Below, piece after piece: positions 22,663-28,016 of a DNA stretch of 33,834 nt. The notes beneath the pieces are model-generated. The model did no database searches, had not been told where the DNA came from, and was given only the letters and a program-made list of their open reading frames with translations. A program made the position numbers and the translations under genes. The number at the start of each line of letters is the position of its first letter. Position 1 is the first letter of the stretch. The stretch comes from a virus. The stretch is from IMG/VR virus record IMGVR_UViG_3300005613_000235, positions 1 through 33,834 of that record, one strand, 5' to 3'.

Positions 22663-22675
22663 TTAAATTTTTTTA

Positions 22676-22709
22676 TTGACACCATATCCCACGGTGATAA
22701 AAGGATAAT
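22676..22709 (+). promoter_or_regulatory. Promoter with ATCCCA word ahead of the cargo array
   Basis: TTGACA (22676-22681), then ATATCCCA (22684-22691) and an AT-rich -10 zone (GATAAAAGGATAAT at 22696-22709; best spacing 14-15 for GATAAA/ATAAAA). It follows directly on the nuclease gene and is in front of a 115-120 nt leader. Confidence 0.5.
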
Positions 22710-22710
22710 C

Positions 22711-22773
22711 GGTAGTTCATTTCAAAACAATTAGCTCCTGTTTCGATTAACTACCACGGGTCGACGGTCGACC
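22711..22773 (+). ncRNA. Structured leader with GGTCGAC palindrome
   Basis: GGTAGTT (22711-22717) pairs with AACTACC (22749-22755), then a perfect 15-bp palindrome GGTCGACGGTCGACC (22759-22773), which is also a direct repeat of GGTCGAC. GC-rich in an AT-rich region. It ends about 50 nt before the 22824 gene and may be a terminator-like stem, a regulatory leader or a protein-binding site. Confidence 0.45.
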
Positions 22774-22823
22774 ACTGACCATGGGAGGCCGTTGACGCTG
22801 GAAACATAACTAATGGAGGATCT

Positions 22824-23012
22824 ATGAAAGAAACAAAATACAGCTTTTATTACCGGTCATGGGATGGACACATCATGAGACCGGAAAGCTTTTTAAACAT
22901 TAACAAGGGTCGTACCTTATCCGGATCGCAATTGCGCGTCCTGGGTATCACTAAAATAAGAAAGAAGGATTTATGCTCATATTTGGAAAACCGATCGACA
23001 ATAGAAAAATAA
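22824..23012 (+). CDS. Small hypothetical cargo protein (62 aa)
   Basis: SD GGAGG in the leader ATGGAGGATCTATG. Sequence begins MKETKYSFYYRSWDGHIMR and is basic and polar, with SQLRVLGITKIRKKDLCSYL. No family recognised. First of the cargo-array genes. Confidence 0.65.
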   Translation: MKETKYSFYYRSWDGHIMRPESFLNINKGRTLSGSQLRVLGITKIRKKDLCSYLENRSTIEK

Positions 23013-23089
23013 AAAAATTTATTGACCAGTATAAGTTAAAAATTTTATTTATCATTTTATTGATTTTAAGCTTGACGGTCTCATTTTAA
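22973..23089 (+). CDS. 38-aa membrane miniprotein
   Basis: ATG with AGAAGGA 4 nt upstream, overlapping the previous gene by 40 bp. Basic N-terminal part (KPIDNRKIKKFIDQYK) and a C-terminal hydrophobic helix (ILFIILLILSLTVSF). Topology is inferred: a tail-anchored peptide. The promoter for the next gene overlaps its 3' end. Confidence 0.5.
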   Translation: MLIFGKPIDNRKIKKFIDQYKLKILFIILLILSLTVSF

Positions 23090-23098
23090 TGGGATAAT
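23072..23098 (+). promoter_or_regulatory. Promoter of the Gp88-like gene
   Basis: TTGACG (23072-23077), 15-nt spacer, GATAAT (23093-23098). ATGGGATA spans 23089-23096, overlapping the -10, so a factor bound there would block polymerase. The leader then runs to SD GGAGG and the ATG at 23126. Confidence 0.6.
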
Positions 23099-23125
23099 AG
23101 ACTATAAACTAAAAATGGAGGATCT

Positions 23126-23800
23126 ATGTTACTACAAGTCAATACTAATTGGAAAACAATTAAATCTATGAAATACGGATTCATGACCGGTATCCTATAC
23201 CTGGCCCCGTATAAATTATCTGGTAAAAATGTTTGCCCGGCCGCTTCGCTAGGCTGCCGCCTGAGCTGCTTGAATACGGCAGGACGGGGACAGATGGGCG
23301 TGGTCCAGAAGGCTAGGCTTCGAAAAACAAAAATGTTTTTTCAGGATCGTAATAAATTTTTATCCCAGTTAAAAACTGAAATAGAAATATTAAATAGAAG
23401 GGCAGCTAATAAGAATATGAAATTAGCTATCCGGTTGAACGGGACCAGCGACCTACCCTTCGAGAGATATTTAATCGAGGGTAAAAATTTAATGGACCAC
23501 TTTCCTGGAGTTAAGTTTTATGATTATACGAAACTCGAAAACCGGGTCACGGGGTCATTACCGGCTAATTATCATTTAACGTTTTCGCGATCCGAGACTA
23601 ATGACAACGTTGTCTACAAAGTCATTAAGAAGGCGCCCGTGTCCGTGGTCTTTAAAAATAAATTACCTAAAAAATTTAAAGGCTATAAAGTTATTAATGG
23701 TGATTTACATGACATGAGATTTAAAAACAAATCCGGGGTCATTGTGGGTCTACTTGCTAAGGGCAAGGCCAAAAAAGATAATACTGGTTTCGCAGTTTAA
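23126..23800 (+). CDS. Gp88-like phage protein with Cys-rich N-terminus
   Basis: 224 aa. Cys37, Cys44 and Cys48 in VCPAASLGCRLSCLNTAGRG, followed by QKARLRKTKMFF and IRLNGTSDLPFE, and a downstream FYDYTK, are the pattern of a phage family I know as gene product 88. Three or more Cys suggest a metal or iron-sulfur site; biochemical function is not known to me. Own promoter, SD GGAGG 4 nt from ATG. A hairpin terminator follows. Confidence 0.8.
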   Translation: MLLQVNTNWKTIKSMKYGFMTGILYLAPYKLSGKNVCPAASLGCRLSCLNTAGRGQMGVVQKARLRKTKMFFQDRNKFLSQLKTEIEILNRRAANKNMKLAIRLNGTSDLPFERYLIEGKNLMDHFPGVKFYDYTKLENRVTGSLPANYHLTFSRSETNDNVVYKVIKKAPVSVVFKNKLPKKFKGYKVINGDLHDMRFKNKSGVIVGLLAKGKAKKDNTGFAV

Positions 23801-23828
23801 GAAATTCGTGACCTCCATTACGAATAAC

Positions 23829-23856
23829 CTACTCAGGGATAGATATCCCTGAGTAG
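23829..23856. terminator. Bidirectional hairpin terminator between convergent genes
   Basis: CTACTCAGGGA (23829-23839) pairs perfectly with TCCCTGAGTAG (23846-23856), 6-nt loop that can extend the stem by two pairs. It lies between the plus gene ending 23800 and the minus gene ending 23865. The T run is poor on either strand. Confidence 0.6.
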
Positions 23857-23864
23857 AGTTAAAA

Positions 23865-24104
23865 TTAATCCCTCCAGACTCCGATGGTGCCAATACCTTC
23901 AATATTGGTTAAAAGGGCTCCCGCCTCGTTGGCCTCATCATCCGCGCTAGGGGTCAAAATGATCCCGTTGCTTAAATGAATCTCACAAGGTTGATAATCC
24001 CATCCAAAATATTTTTCAGATTTTTTAGGACTTAGATATTCAACTTTAGTTATTCGTTGCCCAACTAAAGCTTTTTTCAATTTATTTATAAATTGATCCT
24101 GCAT
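23865..24104 (-). CDS. Small hypothetical cargo protein (79 aa)
   Basis: The longest frame starts at 24116, but that ATG belongs to the ATGGAGGAAAACATG leader, so 24104 is used. Sequence contains ALVGQRITKVEYLSPKKSE, then IHLSNGIILTPSADDEANEAG. The DDExNxAGAL signature fits a widespread small bacterial and phage family of unknown function. Promoter shared divergently with gene 24183. Confidence 0.78.
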   Translation of the reverse strand: MQDQFINKLKKALVGQRITKVEYLSPKKSEKYFGWDYQPCEIHLSNGIILTPSADDEANEAGALLTNIEGIGTIGVWRD

Positions 24105-24127
24105 GTTTTCCTCCATTATTTTTTAAT

Positions 24128-24160
24128 TTGACTTTAATATAGTCATGGGATATAAGTCAA
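24128..24160. promoter_or_regulatory. Divergent promoter pair, copy 1, with central CATGGGATA
   Basis: Plus: TTGACT (24128-24133), 15-nt spacer, GATATA (24149-24154). Minus: TTGACT (24160-24155) with TATATT or TATTAA as -10 on the complement near 24134-24141 (spacing 13-15). The -35s form the arms TTGACTT/AAGTCAA of an inverted repeat. CATGGGATA lies at 24144-24152. The sequence is nearly duplicated at 24920-24955. Confidence 0.6.
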
Positions 24161-24182
24161 GTAAATAAAAATGGAGGATAAA

Positions 24183-24527
24183 ATGGGATACACTAATCAT
24201 TGGTATCATAAAAAACCATTCACGGATGTCGAATGGGCTATAATCAAAAAAGAATATAAGTACGTTGTAGAGAATTTTAATAATGTACTTATTAAAGATC
24301 AAACCGAGGATCAAAACGAAATACGTTTTGACGGTATTGGTCAGAATAGTCATGAAACATTTATTTTAAAAAAAGTAAATAATACGGAACCTATGTACGA
24401 GGGGGACGACGTGACCTATAATTTTTGTAAAACAAATCGTAAACCTTATGATATCGTCGTTAGGCATATATTAAGATATGCCAATCATATTAATGACGAT
24501 AAACTATCACTTAGATTCGAGGATTAA
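24183..24527 (+). CDS. Phage hypothetical protein with HETF...FCKT...KPYD signature (114 aa)
   Basis: Start corrected to 24183: the upstream in-frame ATG at 24171 lies in the SD leader. Opens MGYTNHWYHKKPFTD and contains RFDGIGQNSHETFIL and YNFCKTNRKPYDIVVRHIL. This set of motifs is shared by a phage family of unknown function that I have seen in many genomes. Followed at once by a good rho-independent terminator, so the gene is monocistronic. Confidence 0.8.
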   Translation: MGYTNHWYHKKPFTDVEWAIIKKEYKYVVENFNNVLIKDQTEDQNEIRFDGIGQNSHETFILKKVNNTEPMYEGDDVTYNFCKTNRKPYDIVVRHILRYANHINDDKLSLRFED

Positions 24528-24540
24528 AAAATAAAAAAAA

Positions 24541-24567
24541 GGCGGGATAAAACCCGCCTTTTTGTTT
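24541..24567. terminator. Rho-independent bidirectional terminator
   Basis: GGCGGG (24541-24546), loop ATAAAA, CCCGCC (24553-24558), then TTTTTGTTTT. An A8 run precedes it, so it also works for the convergent minus-strand gene ending at 24581. This is the best terminator in the window. Confidence 0.9.
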
Positions 24568-24580
24568 TCTGGTGTTTTTT

Positions 24581-24895
24581 TTAATTTGTAATATAGGCGC
24601 CATCAAGTATTGCGTCTAAACTCAATTTAGATTTAACCTTGACCGAGTGACCCACATCGAACCACTCGCCCCCACGTTTAACTAATTTAATTTGATAAGA
24701 ATAGATTGAACCCATCTCATCAAACATGCCCAATTGGGAGCCTTTAGCATCTATCAAAATAGTGCTTTTAAGACCTTTACCCTGCTTAGGTGATTCCATT
24801 AGAACCCCTTCACAAAGTGCACCTAATTGATTTGATTGTATAATATCACCCTTCCTTAGTTCACTAAAGTTGATGATTGTTTTTTCTGTACTCAT
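24581..24895 (-). CDS. Small hypothetical cargo protein (104 aa)
   Basis: Start corrected to 24895 (the ATG at 24907 belongs to the ATGGAGGAAACAATG leader). Contains INFSELRKGDIIQS, GVLMESPKQGKG, and GMFDEMGSIYSYQIKLVKRGGEW, a beta-rich pattern. No function known. Own divergent promoter with gene 24976, terminator shared with 24183. Confidence 0.75.
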   Translation of the reverse strand: MSTEKTIINFSELRKGDIIQSNQLGALCEGVLMESPKQGKGLKSTILIDAKGSQLGMFDEMGSIYSYQIKLVKRGGEWFDVGHSVKVKSKLSLDAILDGAYITN

Positions 24896-24919
24896 TGTTT
24901 CCTCCATTGTTTTTTTTAT

Positions 24920-24955
24920 TTGACTTTAATATACTCATGGGATAACTTAAGTCAA
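24920..24955. promoter_or_regulatory. Divergent promoter pair, copy 2, near-duplicate of copy 1
   Basis: Plus: TTGACT (24920-24925), 15-nt spacer, GATAAC (24941-24946). Minus: TTGACT (24955-24950), 16-nt spacer, TATATT (complement of 24928-24933). CATGGGATA at 24936-24944. It matches copy 1 base for base over most of the plus-strand part (TTTGACTTTAATATA then TCATGGGATA) and shares the SD leaders on both sides. Confidence 0.65.
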
Positions 24956-24975
24956 ATAAAAAAATGGAGGATAAA

Positions 24976-25353
24976 ATGAAAAAACCGTTCATTACAGTTA
25001 AGACTAAAATCAAAGTACAGCTTATTTTTAGTTTTGATAATCATGAACAACAAATGTGGGAATGCGAATTTAAAGCATTACCTATTGATTGGAATGAAAG
25101 TGATTTAATTAGAAATCTAATTGAAAACGCTTTCCCTAATGACATTGAAAACACAAAAGACTTAGTTAAGATTTCAATGTGTATTAATGGAGATAAGGCC
25201 TCAACAAAAGTACCTTGCATTAAACAGATGTTAAAAAGAAATGGTAAGTACTTTTTTCAACCCGACCAACGTGACCACGTTGAGAATGCAATTATAAAAG
25301 ATTCGGTTATTGCAAGTCTTACAAAACCATTCTCAGAATTAAAAGTCAGCTAA
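24976..25353 (+). CDS. Hypothetical cargo protein (125 aa)
   Basis: Start corrected to 24976, downstream of the ATGGAGGATAAAATG leader. Begins MKKPFITVKTKIKVQLIF, and alternates strand and helix, ending HVENAIIKDSVIASLTKPFS. Soluble; no family recognised. A GC-rich terminator-like hairpin follows. Confidence 0.75.
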   Translation: MKKPFITVKTKIKVQLIFSFDNHEQQMWECEFKALPIDWNESDLIRNLIENAFPNDIENTKDLVKISMCINGDKASTKVPCIKQMLKRNGKYFFQPDQRDHVENAIIKDSVIASLTKPFSELKVS

Positions 25354-25384
25354 GCATCACAAGGTCCGGTTAACGCCGGGCTGC

Positions 25385-25421
25385 GCCCCCGGTCACCGCC
25401 GGGGGCTCATGCAATTTTTTT
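25385..25421 (+). terminator. GC-rich hairpin terminator
   Basis: GCCCCCGG (25385-25392), loop TCACCG, CCGGGGGC (25399-25406), then after a short linker a T7 run (25415-25421). GC content stands out from the AT-rich flanks. The T run also lies in the loop of a second small stem (GCAAT/ATTGC, 25411-25426). Confidence 0.75.
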
Positions 25422-25473
25422 ATTGCAATTAAAATAAATTAATTTAAAAATAAAAATAACAATGGAGGTTAAA

Positions 25474-25632
25474 ATGAAAGTATGTAGTATCTGTCAAAAG
25501 ACGGAGCAAGAGCAAGGCACAAATTTTGATTGTGAGGTGTGGAAACCTAATCAAAAATATCTAATACTATTATGTGATGATTGTTTCTTTAATGAAAGAG
25601 ATAAGTTATCTAAAACTAACAATGGAGGTTAA
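25474..25632 (+). CDS. Small zinc-ribbon cargo protein (52 aa)
   Basis: ATG in the AATGGAGGTTAAAATG leader. Opens MKVCSICQKTEQEQGTNFDC and continues EVWKPNQKYLILLCDDCFFN. CSIC (4-7) and CDDC (34-37) give a classic two-knuckle zinc ribbon. Its last codons and stop lie in the SD leader of the next gene, so the two are coupled. Weak AT-rich promoter-like sequence precedes it (TTGCAA at 25423-25428). Function unknown. Confidence 0.7.
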   Translation: MKVCSICQKTEQEQGTNFDCEVWKPNQKYLILLCDDCFFNERDKLSKTNNGG

Positions 25633-25633
25633 A

Positions 25634-25903
25634 ATGAAAAAAATATACCTAGGCTCAACGGGTGTAGATAGCGGTCAACTTTTTATCAGTGACCCATGTT
25701 ACATTAAAATGGATAAACCGAACGACACTATTACATATGATGATATGTGTGTTAGTGTAGATAGGCCGAGCAAACAACTTATTAATAAGTTCGGAGCTGA
25801 GGTCGGAGTAGTCGTTCCGACAACTATCGGTGACGGTGTTTATCCTGTATATGGCCAATATAATTCTAAAGGCCAATTAAAGAAATTAGTTATAGAAATA
25901 TAA
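25634..25903 (+). CDS. DUF4241-like small protein (89 aa)
   Basis: Start corrected to 25634; the longer frame from 25574 runs back over the zinc-ribbon gene. Sequence contains GVDSGQLFISDPCYIKMD, VVVPTTIGDGVYPVYGQYN and LKKLVIEI. The SDPCY and GDGxYPVYG motifs fit a family of unknown function related to DUF4241. Followed by a perfect 12-bp hairpin terminator. Confidence 0.78.
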   Translation: MKKIYLGSTGVDSGQLFISDPCYIKMDKPNDTITYDDMCVSVDRPSKQLINKFGAEVGVVVPTTIGDGVYPVYGQYNSKGQLKKLVIEI

Positions 25904-25917
25904 ACCAGTGAATAATA

Positions 25918-25947
25918 CTGAAACCCTAATTGAGTTTAGGGTTTCAG
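25918..25947 (+). terminator. 12-bp perfect hairpin terminator
   Basis: CTGAAACCCTAA (25918-25929), loop TTGAGT, TTAGGGTTTCAG (25936-25947), then TTCTGTTCT. It lies 15 nt after the stop of the DUF4241-like gene. Confidence 0.8.
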
Positions 25948-25989
25948 TTCTGTTCTGGTAAGGATCGCAATCTTTTATTTATTTTTTAC

Positions 25990-26017
25990 TTGCATCCATA
26001 TCCCATTAATATATTAT
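25990..26017 (+). promoter_or_regulatory. Promoter with ATCCCAT word before gene 26058
   Basis: TTGCAT (25990-25995), 16-nt spacer, TATTAT (26012-26017). TATCCCAT lies in the spacer at 25999-26006. The leader continues to the third copy of the ATGGAGGTTAAAATG sequence. Confidence 0.6.
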
Positions 26018-26057
26018 AAAATTGTTTTAATATTTAACATTAACAATGGAGGTTAAA

Positions 26058-26378
26058 ATGAAAAATATAAAAACACAAAAAAAAGTAAAAGTACAAGGAA
26101 TGAAATCGCAAAAACAAATTGCGACTTTGTACAATGTAAGACAACAAATTAAAGGCCTTAAACAAATTGAAAAACAAATTGTTGATGAGCTCAAAGTCTT
26201 ACAGAATGAATGTCCGATTGTTTTTAATTCAGTGGACAATTACAAATACGTTCTAGATATTTCAAATCAAACTAGAAATGTATTCAATCAATCAGAGTTC
26301 AAAGAACAGAACACAGACTTATTCTATAAGTTTGTAACTCAGCAATTAGTTACCATCGTTAAAGTAGACCGTCGATAG
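26058..26378 (+). CDS. Small basic helical cargo protein (106 aa)
   Basis: Start corrected to 26058. Opens MKNIKTQKKVKVQGMKSQK, then a coiled-coil-like helix (NVRQQIKGLKQIEKQIVDEL) and a polar C-terminus. Basic and probably nucleic-acid or protein binding; no family recognised. It has its own promoter and a hairpin after it. Confidence 0.72.
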   Translation: MKNIKTQKKVKVQGMKSQKQIATLYNVRQQIKGLKQIEKQIVDELKVLQNECPIVFNSVDNYKYVLDISNQTRNVFNQSEFKEQNTDLFYKFVTQQLVTIVKVDRR

Positions 26379-26387
26379 ACGGTCACG

Positions 26388-26407
26388 GCGCCCCCATTCG
26401 GGGGCGC
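26388..26407 (+). terminator. GC-rich hairpin ending the cargo array
   Basis: GCGCCCCC (26388-26395), loop ATTC, GGGGGCGC (26400-26407), eight perfect pairs 9 nt after the stop. No U-run directly after it. Confidence 0.7.
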
Positions 26408-26448
26408 TGAACCTAATCCACAGCCAAAATCGAAACGTGAATTATCGA

Positions 26449-26468
26449 CCCCCCACCCCCTTTTTTTT
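26449..26468 (+). repeat. Polypyrimidine tract (C6 A C5 T8)
   Basis: A run of C, one A, more C and then T8, in the gap before terL. No ORF. It could be a slippery or protein-recognition site, or a T-run of a degenerate terminator; nothing more is visible in 26408-26500. Confidence 0.5.
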
Positions 26469-26500
26469 AAAGTTAGGTACTTAATAGATCAGCTTAGAGG

Positions 26501-26527
26501 TTGAGTTATACAGAAACATCTTATATA
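26501..26527 (+). promoter_or_regulatory. Late promoter of the large terminase gene
   Basis: TTGAGT (26501-26506), 15-nt spacer, TATATA (26522-26527; TATAAA at 17-nt spacing), 7 nt before the start ATG. No SD, so a leaderless mRNA is predicted. Confidence 0.5.
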
Positions 26528-26534
26528 AAAACTT

Positions 26535-28016
26535 ATGATGGACTACGATGCAGTTCCTAGAGAGAAGTTAGAAGAACTAGCCCGTTTACTAGAAGCAAAA
26601 AAGATACTGGACGCCAGAGAAAATTTCTTGCCTTTTGTAAAACAGGTGTGGCCAGAATTTATTTGTCGTGAAGCTAAGGAACCTTCTGAATGGGGGCACC
26701 ACCAAATTATTGCGGATCGTTTAACTAAAGTCGCTCAAGGGAAGTTAAAAAGATTAATTGTTAACATGCCACCAAGGCATACGAAATCAGAATTTGCTTC
26801 TGTGTTTTTTCCTGCTTGGATTATGGGACTCAAGCCTGATGCAAAAATTATGCAGGTTTCTCACAATGCTGAACTCTCACAAAGGTTTGGTCGTAAAGTT
26901 AGGAATCTTGTTTCCTCAGAAGATTATTCAAAAGTTTTTAAAAATGTTTCTTTGGCTCAAGACTCCAAAGCTTCAGGTCGTTGGGAAACCAATCACGGTG
27001 GTGAATACTTTGCAGCGGGTGTCGGCGGAGCGATTACAGGACGAGGTGCTGATATTTTAATTATTGACGATCCGCACACCGAACAAAATGTTATGTCAGG
27101 CACGGCCATGGAAAAGACTTACGACTGGTATGTTTCAGGACCCCGTCAGCGTCTCCAACCTGGAGGAGCGATCGTGGTGGTCATGACCCGTTGGGCAACA
27201 AACGATCTCACAGGTAAACTGATTGATCACCAAAAAAATGATAACGCCGATCAGTGGGAAGTCATTCACTTTCCTGCATTGATGCCAAGCGGCGAACCCG
27301 TCTGGCCTGAGTATTGGAAGAAGTCAGAACTTGAAGCGGTTAAAGCCTCCCTCCCTCCGCAACGCTGGAACGCACAGTATATGCAAAACCCGACGTCGGA
27401 AGAAGGAGCTCTGGTCAAAAGAGAATGGTGGAGGCCTTGGAGGGGAGACATTCCTAATTTAAGTTTCGTGATCCAATCTTACGATACCGCTTATTCTAAA
27501 AAAGAAACAGCAGATTACTCAGCGATTACTACGTGGGGCGTATTCTATCCTGAGGAGGGCGGAGACCCAGCTATTATTTTAGTCGATGCCATGCGCGGTC
27601 GATATGATTTCCCTGATTTGAAAAATATTGCATTAGAACAATATAAATACTGGCAACCGGAAGCCGTTGTGATTGAGGCGAAAGCCACAGGACAGCCTTT
27701 GTTACAAGAATTTAGACGTATGGGGATTCCTGTGATGGATTTCACTCCCACACGTGGAAAAGATAAGTTTACAAGGCTTAATTCGGTTGCACCTTTGTTT
27801 GCATCTGGTATGGTGTATTATCCAGAGGGAGAACAATTTGCACTTGATGTCATTGAAGAGGTCGCTGCATTCCCTAACGGAGAACACGATGACTATGTCG
27901 ACAGCATGACCCAAGCTATGTTAAGATATAGACAGGGCAGTTTTGTTTCTGCAGATTTTGATGAGATTGTGGAAGCAAAAGAGCGTTTAACAATGGAACA
28001 TACATATTATGGTTAA
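26535..28016 (+). CDS. terL: Terminase large subunit
   Basis: 493 aa. ATPase: Walker A-like PPRHTKS (79-85), Walker B ILIIDDPH (174-181) and coupling motif VVMTRW (215-220). Nuclease: acidic residues Asp317 (SYDTAYS), Glu381 (VIEAKATG) and Asp452/Asp453 with Asp456 (HDDYVDSMTQA). It drives ATP-dependent DNA packaging and cleaves concatemers. Start is the first of two consecutive ATG-type codons; no SD. It heads the packaging and head gene cluster and overlaps the next gene by 8 bp. Confidence 0.96.
   Translation: MMDYDAVPREKLEELARLLEAKKILDARENFLPFVKQVWPEFICREAKEPSEWGHHQIIADRLTKVAQGKLKRLIVNMPPRHTKSEFASVFFPAWIMGLKPDAKIMQVSHNAELSQRFGRKVRNLVSSEDYSKVFKNVSLAQDSKASGRWETNHGGEYFAAGVGGAITGRGADILIIDDPHTEQNVMSGTAMEKTYDWYVSGPRQRLQPGGAIVVVMTRWATNDLTGKLIDHQKNDNADQWEVIHFPALMPSGEPVWPEYWKKSELEAVKASLPPQRWNAQYMQNPTSEEGALVKREWWRPWRGDIPNLSFVIQSYDTAYSKKETADYSAITTWGVFYPEEGGDPAIILVDAMRGRYDFPDLKNIALEQYKYWQPEAVVIEAKATGQPLLQEFRRMGIPVMDFTPTRGKDKFTRLNSVAPLFASGMVYYPEGEQFALDVIEEVAAFPNGEHDDYVDSMTQAMLRYRQGSFVSADFDEIVEAKERLTMEHTYYG

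Noticed and set aside
25574-25633. 20-residue N-terminal extension of the DUF4241-like gene
   Set aside because: It covers the zinc-ribbon gene in another frame, and the SD leader places the start at 25634.
22676-26100. CRISPR-like array
   Set aside because: Repeats are promoters and SD leaders at irregular spacing between genes, not short regular repeats with spacers.
26758-27060. 100-codon plus-strand ORF within terL
   Set aside because: Lies entirely in a second frame of a conserved ATPase region, with no SD and no protein-like motifs.
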